This document shows, in pieces, positions 18,012 to 27,244 of a stretch of 50,665 nucleotides of DNA. How positions within the stretch are numbered: position 1 is the first letter of the stretch; every line of letters starts with the position of its first letter. The notes below the pieces were generated by a model, which was not told the origin of the DNA, made no database searches, and saw only the letters and a program-made list of their open reading frames with translations. The position numbers were made by a program, and so were the translations under genes. The DNA comes from Oligoflexia bacterium (GTDB lineage Bacteria; Bdellovibrionota; UBA1018): the NCBI GenBank assembly GCA_014378465.1, contig JACMNQ010000066.1, positions 1-50,665 of the forward strand, in the 5' to 3' direction.

Positions 18012-19577
18012 ATGATCGCTATGAGCAAACTCGCTTCACTCAACCCTGCCACCGGCGAACTTCTGCGCGAAATCGACACCACACCTACCGATGCCCTGCC
18101 AGAATACTTTCGAAAAGCCAGGGAAGCTCAGATGAGATGGTCCGCCCTCCCTATCCGCAAACGAGCGGCAGCGCTCACGAGTCTGCGGGAAGTGATGCTG
18201 GATCAGATCGACCAGATCGCCGAACTGATCTCGCTCGAAAATGGGAAACCCCGCTTCGAAGCACTCGCAAATGAACTGCTCCCGGCAATCGAACTCCTCA
18301 CCTACTTCGCTCGAATCTCACCTCACGCCCTTCAGGACGAACCCATCCCCATGGGTCTCATGAAACATCGCCAGAGCGAACTCACCTACTGGCCACTCGG
18401 CACAGTCGCCGTCATCTCACCTTGGAATTACCCATTTCTCCTGCCTTTCGGGGAAATCGTGATGGCCATCACCACTGGAAACGCGGTCATTTTCAAACCC
18501 AGTGAAATCACGTGGCAGATCGGTCTTAAAATCCAGGAACTCTTTGAACTGGCAGGCTACCCAACCGACCTGCTTCAGACGATCTTCGGCGACGGAAGTC
18601 TCGGCTCAGCTTTGATCGAACAGAAACCTGCAAAAATCTTCTTCACCGGAAGCGTCGCGACCGGAAAGAAGATCATGGCTGCGGCCGCACTACACCTCAT
18701 CCCGGTCAATCTCGAGCTAGGCGGCAAAGACGCGATGATTGTTCTTGGAGACGCTGACCTTGATTATGCAACCAGCGCAGCACTCTGGGGCGGCTTCAGC
18801 AATTCGGGCCAAGTCTGCGCATCCGTCGAGCGAATCATCGTTCACGAAAGCATCGTTCAGGATTTCACCAGGCTTTTGCTGGAAAAGGTAACAAAACTGC
18901 GCCAAGGCAATTCCGCGGATCAACAAAATGATCTCGGCGTCATCACGCTTGATCGGCAGAAGCAGATTTACGAAGCGCAACTCACGCAGGCAAAAGCCCA
19001 GGGCGCGGAAATTCTTTGCGGAGGCATTTTTTCAGACGACCGAAGATCATTGCAGCCCACCATCATCACGGGCCCAAAAATCGAAGAACTCGATGTCTAC
19101 AACGAAGAAACCTTCGGACCAGTGGTCGCGATCACGACGTTTCGCTCGGTACAACAAGCCATAGAAAAGGCAAACCAGAGCAAGTACGGACTTCTCGCCA
19201 GTGTCATCACGAAAAATCTGAGTCTGGCTCACTACATCGCCAAGCAACTCGAAGTAGGCACCGTCACCATAAATGAAGTAGTTTACACAGCCGGACTGCC
19301 TGAAACACCGTGGGGAGGAGTGAAGAACAGTGGCTTCGGGAAGAAACACTCCGCCCGTGGCCTGCAGGAATTCGTGAATGTACGCCACATTCACCGCCCA
19401 AGATCCATGCTGTTCGTGTTCAAATCTCCCTGGTGGTTTCCATACACTGAATTTCAATACGCGACGTTTCGGAAACTTTTCGACCTCTACCGGCGAAGTC
19501 TAACTGCCCGGATCAAAGCTTTTCCACTGCTGATCTGGAACTTCGTTCAGTTCATCAAAAAAGAGAAACGCCTCTGA
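18012..19577 (+). CDS. NAD(P)-dependent aldehyde dehydrogenase
   Basis: This member of the aldehyde dehydrogenase superfamily oxidises an aldehyde to an acid or thioester. The 521 residues include the cofactor motif ISPWNYPFLLPFGE, FFTGSVATGKK, the general base E235 in LELGGKD and the nucleophile C269 in NSGQVCAS. PWGGVKNSGFGK lies near the C-terminus. The last 55 residues are aromatic and hydrophobic (FKSPWWFPYTEFQY, FPLLIWNFVQFIKK), suggesting membrane association as in fatty-aldehyde dehydrogenases. The ATG at 18012 has GAGG 6 bases upstream. It is the only plus-strand gene in this part, convergent with the glycosyltransferase gene (18-base gap). The substrate cannot be told from sequence. 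Confidence 0.88.
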   Translation: MIAMSKLASLNPATGELLREIDTTPTDALPEYFRKAREAQMRWSALPIRKRAAALTSLREVMLDQIDQIAELISLENGKPRFEALANELLPAIELLTYFARISPHALQDEPIPMGLMKHRQSELTYWPLGTVAVISPWNYPFLLPFGEIVMAITTGNAVIFKPSEITWQIGLKIQELFELAGYPTDLLQTIFGDGSLGSALIEQKPAKIFFTGSVATGKKIMAAAALHLIPVNLELGGKDAMIVLGDADLDYATSAALWGGFSNSGQVCASVERIIVHESIVQDFTRLLLEKVTKLRQGNSADQQNDLGVITLDRQKQIYEAQLTQAKAQGAEILCGGIFSDDRRSLQPTIITGPKIEELDVYNEETFGPVVAITTFRSVQQAIEKANQSKYGLLASVITKNLSLAHYIAKQLEVGTVTINEVVYTAGLPETPWGGVKNSGFGKKHSARGLQEFVNVRHIHRPRSMLFVFKSPWWFPYTEFQYATFRKLFDLYRRSLTARIKAFPLLIWNFVQFIKKEKRL

Positions 19578-19595
19578 ATCGAAACAAGCAGATGA

Positions 19596-20756
19596 TCAGA
19601 GCGAATGAATGAGCTTCAGATTTCGAACAGGAATGGCAGTCGAGCGGCGTCTTTCCAGAATCAAGACCATATCCATGAGAAAAAGTACCCCAAAACTCTT
19701 GATCGAATAGAACTCAAGTCGAGCGCCCGTATCTCCCAGCGTTTTGCTCGTCAACACGGTGATCATGCAGATCGAAAGCAGCGCACTGAAAATAAGAATT
19801 CGGTCCTTTGATTTCACTGCTTGATCCAGGGTCAGCGCAGCCAGCGGATATGCCAGAACGAAGCAGTGAAACCATGCCAACGGATGAATCACGCAACCCA
19901 GTGCCAACCATCCGAGCCACTTTTCAATCGCTCCGAAATCACGAATCTGTCTGGAACGAAAAAACCAGTATCCGCCGATAATCAGTGTACAGATCAGCGC
20001 CGCAATCCCATCCGCACGAGAGTCCCTCGAGGGAACCTCCAGTCCCCGTAAAATGACCGCCGGCAAACCCTGGTTGTCGCGACCCCGAGTTTTTTCATGC
20101 TCGAAGAGCTGTCCACCGGAGGCGGCGGCAGTTTTCCAGGATTTCGCAAACTCCAGAGGGTGCAGACTTTTCGCACACCATAAAGCAGGAAGCGTGAAGA
20201 CGAAGAGAAAAACACAGACGCGTCCCATCTGCCATGCACTGATTCGTCGCCACCCCAAAAGAGAAACTCCTGAGAAGACCTTGGTACTCAGAGCGAACAC
20301 GACAGGCGAAGGCCTCGCCTTCTCCCATCCCCACAAAGCGACGGCGAGCATCACCAGAGTGATCTGGCCGTCTAGAAAATGGACAGCGAAGATTCCCCAG
20401 AACAACACTGAAGTCAATGCTATCACCAGGTCAGAACACCCGCGTTTCCGTAGCCAGTGCATCACTGAAATGAGTGAAGCGAGTTCAGTGAGAGCCCATG
20501 CCCATTTTGCAGCCACGAGAGGCAAAACTGAAAACGGCACGAAAAACGGCACGATCCACGGCGGATACTTGAAGACCATCGCGCCGTCGCGAAGCACATC
20601 ATAGATCGGCTCGCGATGAAGCAGATGCTGTCCACTCTGCCAGAAAACGCGAAAATCCTGCCCTTGAGCGACGGTATCCCGCACGAGCGCCACGCCCCCG
20701 ACTAAAAAAAGCAGAACGATGAATGCTTGAAAACTCTTATGCGCGAACGGGCGCAT
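19596..20756 (-). CDS. multi-pass membrane glycosyltransferase, GT87-like
   Basis: The 386-residue integral membrane protein has about 9-10 hydrophobic segments. Near the N-terminus it shows [20 protein letters not shown] then YDVLRDG and FKYPP, the pattern of the GT87/DUF2029 (PimE-type mannosyltransferase) family. The acidic residue after the first membrane span is the presumed catalytic site, and these enzymes use polyprenyl-phosphate sugars on the outer face. The frame opens further upstream, but the ATG at 20756 ([12 protein letters not shown]) puts the basic residues just before the first membrane segment. This start lies within icmB (20-base overlap), making it the last gene of the acyl-CoA operon, although its function looks unrelated. 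Confidence 0.72.
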   Translation of the reverse strand: MRPFAHKSFQAFIVLLFLVGGVALVRDTVAQGQDFRVFWQSGQHLLHREPIYDVLRDGAMVFKYPPWIVPFFVPFSVLPLVAAKWAWALTELASLISVMHWLRKRGCSDLVIALTSVLFWGIFAVHFLDGQITLVMLAVALWGWEKARPSPVVFALSTKVFSGVSLLGWRRISAWQMGRVCVFLFVFTLPALWCAKSLHPLEFAKSWKTAAASGGQLFEHEKTRGRDNQGLPAVILRGLEVPSRDSRADGIAALICTLIIGGYWFFRSRQIRDFGAIEKWLGWLALGCVIHPLAWFHCFVLAYPLAALTLDQAVKSKDRILIFSALLSICMITVLTSKTLGDTGARLEFYSIKSFGVLFLMDMVLILERRRSTAIPVRNLKLIHSL

Positions 20757-21159
20757 TCTTCTTGATGTACTCGACCACGTCGGTAAGACTTGTGCCCGGA
20801 GTGAAAACCATGTCCACACCCTGCTTCTTCATCTCGGGAATATCTTCATCCGGGATGATACCACCCAGGACAAAAAGACAATCCGTAAGCCCGGCCTTGT
20901 TCAGGCCTTCTTTGATCTCAGGCACCAGAGCGTTGTGAGCTCCGGACAGAATACTGAGGCCCACCACATGCACATCTTCTTCGACTGCGGCATTCACGAC
21001 CATTTCAGGTGTCTGATGAAGTCCCGTATAAATCACCTCAAAACCAGCGTCGCGAAGAGCACGCGCAATCACTTTTGCCCCGCGGTCGTGGCCATCCAGA
21101 CCTGGCTTTGCGACGAGGACACGAATTTTGTTGGGTTCCACTTTTGGGCTCGTAGACAT
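20737..21159 (-). CDS. icmB: acyl-CoA mutase small (B12-binding) subunit, IcmB-like
   Basis: This is the cobalamin-binding subunit of a two-chain adenosylcobalamin-dependent acyl-CoA mutase. The 140 residues contain DGHDRG (the DxHxxG motif whose histidine ligates cobalt), LSILSGAH and GGIIPDEDI, together a B12-binding Rossmann domain. Its length matches the separate IcmB subunit of isobutyryl-CoA mutase (about 136 residues). Standard methylmalonyl-CoA mutase instead carries this domain fused to the large chain. The ATG overlaps the large-subunit stop by 1 base (TAATG), so the two are translationally coupled. Whether the substrate is isobutyryl-CoA is inferred from the partner subunit. Confidence 0.85.
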   Translation of the reverse strand: MSTSPKVEPNKIRVLVAKPGLDGHDRGAKVIARALRDAGFEVIYTGLHQTPEMVVNAAVEEDVHVVGLSILSGAHNALVPEIKEGLNKAGLTDCLFVLGGIIPDEDIPEMKKQGVDMVFTPGTSLTDVVEYIKKNAPVRA

Positions 21160-22838
21160 TAGAAACTCCCTGTTTCACGGTATTCACCATACACTCCACG
21201 GAGCGTATCGCAGACTTCCTGTAAGGTTGCGTAAGCTTTGACGGCTTCGCCGATCGGACCACAGAGGTTTTGACCGGCAACAGCCGCTTCACGAACTTTT
21301 CGAATCGTCTCGGCATAAGCCTGAGGTGAACGCTTTGTGCGAAGCTCGGCCAACTTCTGGATCTGATTTTTTTCGACGCTGCGGTCGATGTAGAGCGTAT
21401 CCATGCGCTTGGCTTCTGGAGCCTTATACTTGTTCACTCCGACCATTACTTTCTGCTTCGCTTCGAGCTGACGCTGAAAATGATAGGCGCTGTTCGCGAT
21501 CTCAGCCTGAGGGAAGCCATTTTCAATCGCTGCCACGATCCCACCCATCTCATCAATACGGCGGATATAATCGAGCGCATCCTTTTCCACGCGGTTCGTG
21601 AGGGCTTCGACGAAATAAGAACCGCCCAGTGGATCAGCGATGTTCGCAACTCCAGATTCTTCAGCAATGATCTGCTGAGTTCTCAGGGCGATCATCACGG
21701 ACTCCTGAGTCGGAAGAGCTAGAGTTTCATCCATGCTGTTGGTGTGGAGAGAATTGGTGCCGCCCAGAATTCCGGCCAGAGCCTGAACCGCGACGCGCAC
21801 GATGTTGTTGTAAGGTTGCTGAGCAGTGAGAGAAACTCCAGCGGTCTGAGCATGCGTTCTCAGCATGAGGGACTTCGGATCCTTCGCGCCATATCGCTCC
21901 CTCATCAATCGAGCCCAGATTCTGCGGGCGGCCCGGAACTTGGCGATTTCTTCAAAAAAATCGTTATGCACGTCAAAAAAGAAGGAAAGGCGAGGGGCGA
22001 AGTCATCGATCTTCATGCCGCGCTTCAGACACTCTTCGACGTAACCCAGGCCATCCGCCAGCGTGAAGGCGAGCTCCTGCACGGCAGTCGCGCCCGCTTC
22101 ACGAATGTGATAGCCGCTGATGCTGACCGTGTTCCAGTTCGGATATTCCTTCGTGCAGAACTCGATGGTGTCAGTGACCAGATCCACCGCATGTTTCACG
22201 GGGAATAGCCACTCCTTCTGAGCGATGTATTCCTTCAAAATGTCATTCTGCAGGGTTCCCTTCACCTTGTGGTGAGGGACGCCCTGCTTGTCGGCAACGG
22301 CGAAGTACATCGCGAGAATCACGATCGCGGGACCATTGATGGTCATCGAAGTGGTCACGTCTCCGAGTGGAATGCCCGCATAAAGCTCTTCCATGTCTTC
22401 GAGTGAGGATACGGCGACACCGCACTTGCCCACTTCGCCCTTGGACTTCGGACTGTCCGCATCGTAACCCATGAGGGTCGGCATATCGAATGCGGTCGAG
22501 AGTCCGTTCTGCCCCTGCTCCAGCAGCATCTTGAAGCGCTCGTTGGTCTCTTTCGCGCTCGAAAAACCAGCGAACTGGCGCATCGTCCAGAGCTTGCCAC
22601 GGTACATGTTTCTTTGAACACCCCGCGTATAAGGAAACTCTCCCGGAAAACCAAGATCTCTCATGTAATCAAAACCGGACGCCTCCAGATCAGCCGGAGT
22701 GGAGAGAAGTGGAACTTCCATATCACTCAGCGTCGTGAAACAGCCGTCGCGCTGGGGAACTTTCTTTTCCCCGGCGATCATCCGCTGTTCCCACTCTGCC
22801 TGGGCCTTCTTCAATTGATCCATTTTCGAATCAGACAT
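21159..22838 (-). CDS. icmA: acyl-CoA mutase large subunit, isobutyryl-CoA mutase-like (often annotated as methylmalonyl-CoA mutase)
   Basis: This is the substrate-binding TIM-barrel subunit of a B12-dependent acyl-CoA mutase, 559 residues, without the C-terminal B12 domain. Family motifs include [38 protein letters not shown] and [10 protein letters not shown]. At the specificity positions it has F89 (RQFAGF), A116 (STAFD) and Q207 (EYIAQKEW). Methylmalonyl-CoA mutase has Tyr and Arg at the first and third, and 2-hydroxyisobutyryl-CoA mutase has Ile, Asp and Gln. Isobutyryl-CoA mutase has Phe and Gln, as here. AAGGAG precedes the ATG. It lies 26 bases after the acyl-CoA dehydrogenase. The mutase identity is strong and the substrate moderately so. 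Confidence 0.85.
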   Translation of the reverse strand: MSDSKMDQLKKAQAEWEQRMIAGEKKVPQRDGCFTTLSDMEVPLLSTPADLEASGFDYMRDLGFPGEFPYTRGVQRNMYRGKLWTMRQFAGFSSAKETNERFKMLLEQGQNGLSTAFDMPTLMGYDADSPKSKGEVGKCGVAVSSLEDMEELYAGIPLGDVTTSMTINGPAIVILAMYFAVADKQGVPHHKVKGTLQNDILKEYIAQKEWLFPVKHAVDLVTDTIEFCTKEYPNWNTVSISGYHIREAGATAVQELAFTLADGLGYVEECLKRGMKIDDFAPRLSFFFDVHNDFFEEIAKFRAARRIWARLMRERYGAKDPKSLMLRTHAQTAGVSLTAQQPYNNIVRVAVQALAGILGGTNSLHTNSMDETLALPTQESVMIALRTQQIIAEESGVANIADPLGGSYFVEALTNRVEKDALDYIRRIDEMGGIVAAIENGFPQAEIANSAYHFQRQLEAKQKVMVGVNKYKAPEAKRMDTLYIDRSVEKNQIQKLAELRTKRSPQAYAETIRKVREAAVAGQNLCGPIGEAVKAYATLQEVCDTLRGVYGEYRETGSF

Positions 22839-22864
22839 GAACCGCTCCTTAAAAATCTCGAGAT

Positions 22865-24019
22865 TCAGTTTCCAGCGAATTCCTGGGCAGCAATCACCAG
22901 GCGTTGAATTTCGGAAGTGCCTTCATAGATCTCGGTGATCTTGGCATCTCGAAAATTGCGCTCAACCACATATTCCTTAGTATAGCCGTATCCGCCGTGA
23001 ACCTGAATGGCTTTCGTCGTGATCCACATGGCGGCTTCCGAAGCGGCAAGTTTTGCCATTGCGGCCTCCTTCGTGTAGCGAATCCCCATGTCCTTGCTGC
23101 GTGCTGCAGACCAGACCAGCAGACGAGCGCCTTGAAGACGCGTGGCCATATCCGCGATGAACCACTGAATTGCCTGAAGCTTGGCGATCGGAGCGCCAAA
23201 TTGCTCACGCTCCTGCGCGAACTTCTTGGAAGCGTCGAACGCACAACGAGCAATGCCGAGCGCCTGAGAAGCGATACCGATGCGGCCGCCGTCCAAGGTC
23301 GCAAGCGCGACCTTCAGACCCTGACCCTCTTTACCCAGGAGACAGTCCGCAGGAAGGAAAACGTCATCAAAGAAGAGCTGCGCGGTTGAGGAGGCATTGA
23401 TCCCAAGCTTGTCTTCCAGCTTGGCCACGGTGAAACCCTTGGACTTCGTGTCGACGACGAAAGCGGTCACTCCCTTGGAGCCAAGGGTCGGATCCATGGT
23501 CGCGAACAGAATGCAGGTATCGGCTTCGCGCCCATTCGTGATCCAGTTCTTCGTTCCGTTGATGCGGTAACCGCCGTCGACTTTCTTGGCGATGCAGCGA
23601 AGCCCGCCCGGATCAGATCCGGCAGCCGGTTCAGACAGGGCGAAACATCCGAGCTTCTCACCTTTTGCGAGCGGGATGAGCCATTTCTTCTTCTGCTCAT
23701 CCGTACCAAATGCGTCGAGGGGATAACACGCGAGGGAATTGTTCACTGACATGATCACGCCAGTTGAAGCGCAGGCGGCGGAGACCTCTTCCATCGCCAT
23801 CGCGTAGGATACGGCGTCCATTCCGGCGCCACCCCATTGCTCAGAAACCATCATGCCCATCAGGCCCATCTCACCGAGCTGTTTCACGATTTCAGTTGGA
23901 AAGCGGTGGGTTTCATCCAGCTCCTTCGCTTTGGGAGCAATCTCGGATCGAGAGAAGGAGCGGACCTGCTCGAGCAGCATTTTTTTCGAATCGTCGTTTT
24001 CCGGCCAACCGTACATCAT
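22865..24019 (-). CDS. acyl-CoA dehydrogenase, short-chain type
   Basis: This FAD enzyme forms the 2,3-double bond of acyl-CoA and passes electrons to ETF. The 384 residues match the short-chain (butyryl-CoA) class: [23 protein letters not shown], the [12 protein letters not shown] helix, [16 protein letters not shown], and [20 protein letters not shown]. The catalytic base is E366 in [10 protein letters not shown], the position used by short-chain and isobutyryl-type enzymes. Its ATG overlaps the enoyl-CoA hydratase stop by 4 bases. With its neighbours it would convert butyryl-CoA to crotonyl-CoA. An isobutyryl-CoA dehydrogenase role is an alternative. Confidence 0.93.
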   Translation of the reverse strand: MMYGWPENDDSKKMLLEQVRSFSRSEIAPKAKELDETHRFPTEIVKQLGEMGLMGMMVSEQWGGAGMDAVSYAMAMEEVSAACASTGVIMSVNNSLACYPLDAFGTDEQKKKWLIPLAKGEKLGCFALSEPAAGSDPGGLRCIAKKVDGGYRINGTKNWITNGREADTCILFATMDPTLGSKGVTAFVVDTKSKGFTVAKLEDKLGINASSTAQLFFDDVFLPADCLLGKEGQGLKVALATLDGGRIGIASQALGIARCAFDASKKFAQEREQFGAPIAKLQAIQWFIADMATRLQGARLLVWSAARSKDMGIRYTKEAAMAKLAASEAAMWITTKAIQVHGGYGYTKEYVVERNFRDAKITEIYEGTSEIQRLVIAAQEFAGN

Positions 24020-24822
24020 GATTGAGTGTCCTTTGCTAATCCCTGGAATGCTGGCTTCCTTTTTTCGGTGAAAGCACTCATGCCTTCCGTCTGATCGGCG
24101 CTGCCAAACAGGCGGCCGAATGCATGGGCTTCAGCATCGAGTTTGAAATTGAGCCCCGTGCTTTCAGAAAATTCATTCATCAGCATCTTGGATTTCGTGA
24201 CTGCGGCGAAGGACTGCTGGCTGATCGTCTTCGCCAGCTCAATGACCTGGGTCATGAGTTCCTGGGCAGGATAAACGTGATTGACCAGGCCAATGGCGAA
24301 CGCTTCGTCCGCTTTGATTCGGCGACCCGAGAAGATCAGTTCCTTCGCACGCGGATAGCCCACGAACTTAGCCAGGCGAATCGTTGCACCAAAACCAGGG
24401 ATGATTCCGAGGCCGACTTCAGGTTGACCGAAAACAGCCTTATCGCTCGCGATGATGAAGTCGCACGCAATCGCCATCTCCGTGCCACCCCCCAGGGCGT
24501 ACCCATTGACCGCCGCGATGGTGGGCTTGGGCATCAGCTCAAGAAGTTTCGTGACCTCGTGGCCCAGCTGCGAAAACCAAACACCTTCGTTGGAGTTCTT
24601 GTCTTTCATTTCAGCGATGTCCGCCCCCGCGATGAAGGACTTGTCCCCATCGCCGGTCAGGATGACGACCCGGATCGACTCGTCAGCGGAATGTGCGCGC
24701 AGAACTTCTCTGAGTTCCGTCAGCGTTTCGGTGTTCAGCGCATTAAGCGCTTCGCGACGTGAAATCTTCACGATCGCGATGCCAGGAGAGACCGTTTCCA
24801 GAACCAGATGCTTAGGCGTCAT
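24016..24822 (-). CDS. enoyl-CoA hydratase (crotonase family)
   Basis: This protein hydrates 2-enoyl-CoA (crotonyl-CoA) to L-3-hydroxyacyl-CoA. From the ATG at 24822 (MTPKHLVLETVSPG) it has 268 residues. They include the oxyanion element SFIAGADIAEM and both catalytic glutamates: E115 in GGGTEMA and E135 in GQPEVGLGIIPGFG. The open frame extends 17 codons upstream, but homologues begin at this Met and GAGG lies 11 bases before it. It overlaps the 3-hydroxyacyl-CoA dehydrogenase end by 11 bases and the acyl-CoA dehydrogenase start by 4, so expression is coupled. Confidence 0.93.
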   Translation of the reverse strand: MTPKHLVLETVSPGIAIVKISRREALNALNTETLTELREVLRAHSADESIRVVILTGDGDKSFIAGADIAEMKDKNSNEGVWFSQLGHEVTKLLELMPKPTIAAVNGYALGGGTEMAIACDFIIASDKAVFGQPEVGLGIIPGFGATIRLAKFVGYPRAKELIFSGRRIKADEAFAIGLVNHVYPAQELMTQVIELAKTISQQSFAAVTKSKMLMNEFSESTGLNFKLDAEAHAFGRLFGSADQTEGMSAFTEKRKPAFQGLAKDTQS

Positions 24823-25672
24823 ATCGGTAAAATCCTCTTCCTGACTTCTTCCCATACCAGCCAGCGGCGACATACTGCTTCAGCAGCGGGCACGGGCGGT
24901 ATTTAGAATCGCCCAAGCCTTCATGAAGAACTTCCATGATCGCAAGGCACGTATCCAGCCCAATGAAGTCCGCAAGTGTCAGTGGCCCCATCGGTTGATT
25001 AGTTCCCAATTTCATCGCCGTATCGATGTCTTCGGCGGAAGCGATGCCTTCATAGAGTGTGGTGATCGCTTCATTGATCATCGGCATGAGAATGCGATTC
25101 ACGGCGAATCCTGGAATGTCCTTCACTTCAACAAAGGTCTTGCCCATCTTTTCAGAGACCATTCGAACGGCCCTGAAAGTATCATCAGTCGTCTGGAGTG
25201 CGCGAATGCCTTCAACCAGTTTCATGACGGGAACGGGATTCATGAAGTGCATCCCGGCCACAAGCTCCGGACGCCTGGTCTGAGCCGCAATCAAGGTGAT
25301 GCTGATCGATGACGTATTGGTCGCCAGGATCGTGTCCTTGGCGCAGACTTCATCTAGCTGTCTGAAAAGTTGAAACTTGAGTTCCGGTTTCTCAGTCACC
25401 GCTTCAATGACCATTTCGCAATCCTTCAACCCGGCCATCCCATTCACGGGAGTGATGCCGTCGAGAATCTTTTTCATTTCAGCTTCGTTGAGTTTGCCTT
25501 TTTCAATCTGCTTTTTGAGCTGTGAAGCGATCTTCGCTTTCCCCGATTCAGCCACAGCCTGGTCACGGTCAGCGAGAAGAACTTCGAATCCGGACTGGGC
25601 CGCCACTTGCGCGATGCCAGCACCCATCTGACCTGATCCAAGAATGCCAATCTTTTTGAACTCTTTTGTCAT
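24812..25672 (-). CDS. hbd: 3-hydroxybutyryl-CoA dehydrogenase
   Basis: This enzyme interconverts 3-hydroxybutyryl-CoA and acetoacetyl-CoA with NAD(P). The 286 residues (from MTKEFKKIGI) show the dinucleotide motif GILGSGQMGAGIAQ, EAVTEKPELK and NTSSISIT. The catalytic histidine is in GMHFMNPVPVMKLVEGI, and the C-terminal domain has DIPGFAVNRILMPMINEA and KKSGRGFYRYD. The frame is open 14 codons upstream (25714). The internal ATG at 25672 fits homologues and has GGA 7 bases upstream. It is the first gene of the five-gene acyl-CoA operon, starting 75 bases after the mnmE stop with no obvious terminator between them. Confidence 0.93.
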   Translation of the reverse strand: MTKEFKKIGILGSGQMGAGIAQVAAQSGFEVLLADRDQAVAESGKAKIASQLKKQIEKGKLNEAEMKKILDGITPVNGMAGLKDCEMVIEAVTEKPELKFQLFRQLDEVCAKDTILATNTSSISITLIAAQTRRPELVAGMHFMNPVPVMKLVEGIRALQTTDDTFRAVRMVSEKMGKTFVEVKDIPGFAVNRILMPMINEAITTLYEGIASAEDIDTAMKLGTNQPMGPLTLADFIGLDTCLAIMEVLHEGLGDSKYRPCPLLKQYVAAGWYGKKSGRGFYRYDA

Positions 25673-25747
25673 AGTGTCGTCCGTTCCTTTCAGTTTCAAG
25701 CGGTGACGCAGCATTGCTTAGAGCGCTCTCCAGGTCAAACTGAATCC

Positions 25748-27244
25748 TTACTTTCCTATACAAAATTCTGAGAAAATACGGCCTAAAATGTCGTCTGGAA
25801 CGGTCTCACCGATCAGCGGATCCAGAGCAAAAAGAGCTTGTCTCACATCTGATGCAAAAAGATCAATTTCAAGGGCTTGTTCGCCTCTCTCCAGATGATC
25901 CATCGCATCTTCTACCGAGCGGAGATGATCCAGGCGTGTCAAAAGGACTTCCCCTTTTTCTCGCCTGACCCACTTCTCGCAGAAGTCAGCGATAGCACTG
26001 GCAGCCTCGCTGATCCCGTCACTGCACACTGCCGAAGTCTGCTGCCACATCTGGAGCCCAAAAGCTGCCAGGGTAGCGGGGTCACGGAGCACTTCGCTCA
26101 TTCCCAGGTCCATTTTGGTGATCACACCCAGCGTCCTGTCGCGTGGCTCTCCAAGACGTCGCCACTCTTCCGTCAGGCTCGTCACAGCGTCCTGATTCGC
26201 CTGCGCATCCACCAGAAGCAGAATCAGATCCGCCTCACGAGCGGCTTTGAGAGTGCGCTCGATCCCGATCATCTCGATCGTGTCATGATCGCTGCCGTAG
26301 CTCGGTCGGTTGTCAACACTTCCCGGAGAAGTCTCGCTCTCTGAAGCAGCACGGGCCCTCAGATTGCGAAGCCCTGCCGTATCCTCGAGCCGAAGTGTGA
26401 CTGAGCTCGTGTATCCCTGAAGGGTCAGTTTCTCTCTCACCACGTCCCGAGTGGTACCTGCAATATCGGAAACAATCGAGCGATCCTCACCCAGGAGCGC
26501 GTTGAAGAAACTCGACTTTCCCGCGTTCGGGAGACCCACGAACGCAACTTTGATCCCTTCCTGAATCATCGTGCCGCGGGAGTAACTCTGTTTGAGATGA
26601 AGGAGCTTTTTCAAAATGCCATTCACCCGAAGTTTGAGATTGGGCAAACTGACTTCGTCAACATCCTGATCCGCAAAATCGATCCCGATTTCCCCCAAAA
26701 CAGCTAATTTTCGAAGTTCGTCCGCGAGAGAAGAAATCAAGTTCGCCTGTGTGCCGGACATCTTTTCAAGAGCCAGTGCGATGGCTCCGTCATTGGATGC
26801 CCCGATCAGATCGGCGGTCGCCTGCGCCTGCGTCAGGTTGATCTTGCCGTTTCTCACTGCCCGAAAACTGAACTCACCTGCCAGTGCCTGACGAACGCCA
26901 TGGCTCTGCAGTGCTTCGAGGACACGCGTGGCGATGAGGGGGCTGCCGTGGAGATTGAACTCCACGCAGTCTTCGCCTGTAAAACTTGCAGGGGCGACGA
27001 AATAGGCGATCAATGCATCGTCCAGGGCCGTCCCGTCGCCGTCCCGGATGATGGATTTGAAAAGTTTTCTAGGCGTCTGCTTGCTGCGAATGTCCTGGCC
27101 AGACAGTTTTTCGAGTACCGTCAGAGCCAGCGGTCCGCTCACACGGATGATGGAGACTGCCCCACCTGGAGGGGCGGTGATCGCAGCAATCGTATCTTCA
27201 GAAAGATAACCGGATTTATTTTGCCCGCGCTGTGCTTGGGACAC
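25748..27244 (-). CDS. mnmE: tRNA modification GTPase MnmE with an insertion in the G domain
   Basis: MnmE (TrmE) is the GTPase partner of MnmG in wobble-uridine modification. Of its 498 residues, the N-terminal formyl-THF-binding domain spans about 1-120 (DTIAAITAPPGGAVSIIRVS, FNLHGSP), followed by helices. The G domain follows with G1 GLPNAGKSS (237-245), G2 GTTRD, and G3 DTAG (288-291). G4 appears as TKMD where NKxD is usual. The C-terminus is FCIGK with the catalytic Cys. Between DTAGLR and EMIGIERT lie about 28 extra Ser/Glu/Arg-rich residues (roughly 294-321) where homologues have only a few. The GTG at 27244 overlaps yidC by 29 bases and is the only plausible start. Confidence 0.95.
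   Translation of the reverse strand: MSQAQRGQNKSGYLSEDTIAAITAPPGGAVSIIRVSGPLALTVLEKLSGQDIRSKQTPRKLFKSIIRDGDGTALDDALIAYFVAPASFTGEDCVEFNLHGSPLIATRVLEALQSHGVRQALAGEFSFRAVRNGKINLTQAQATADLIGASNDGAIALALEKMSGTQANLISSLADELRKLAVLGEIGIDFADQDVDEVSLPNLKLRVNGILKKLLHLKQSYSRGTMIQEGIKVAFVGLPNAGKSSFFNALLGEDRSIVSDIAGTTRDVVREKLTLQGYTSSVTLRLEDTAGLRNLRARAASESETSPGSVDNRPSYGSDHDTIEMIGIERTLKAAREADLILLLVDAQANQDAVTSLTEEWRRLGEPRDRTLGVITKMDLGMSEVLRDPATLAAFGLQMWQQTSAVCSDGISEAASAIADFCEKWVRREKGEVLLTRLDHLRSVEDAMDHLERGEQALEIDLFASDVRQALFALDPLIGETVPDDILGRIFSEFCIGK

Noticed and set aside
18511..18526. CACGTG core resembling parS, also near 36344, 43941 and 46311
   Set aside because: The flanks do not extend the palindrome to GTTCCACGTGGAAC, so these are chance CACGTG occurrences.
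21159..22838. A plain methylmalonyl-CoA mutase annotation
   Set aside because: The two carboxylate-binding positions are Phe and Gln, and the B12 domain is on a separate short chain, both against MCM.
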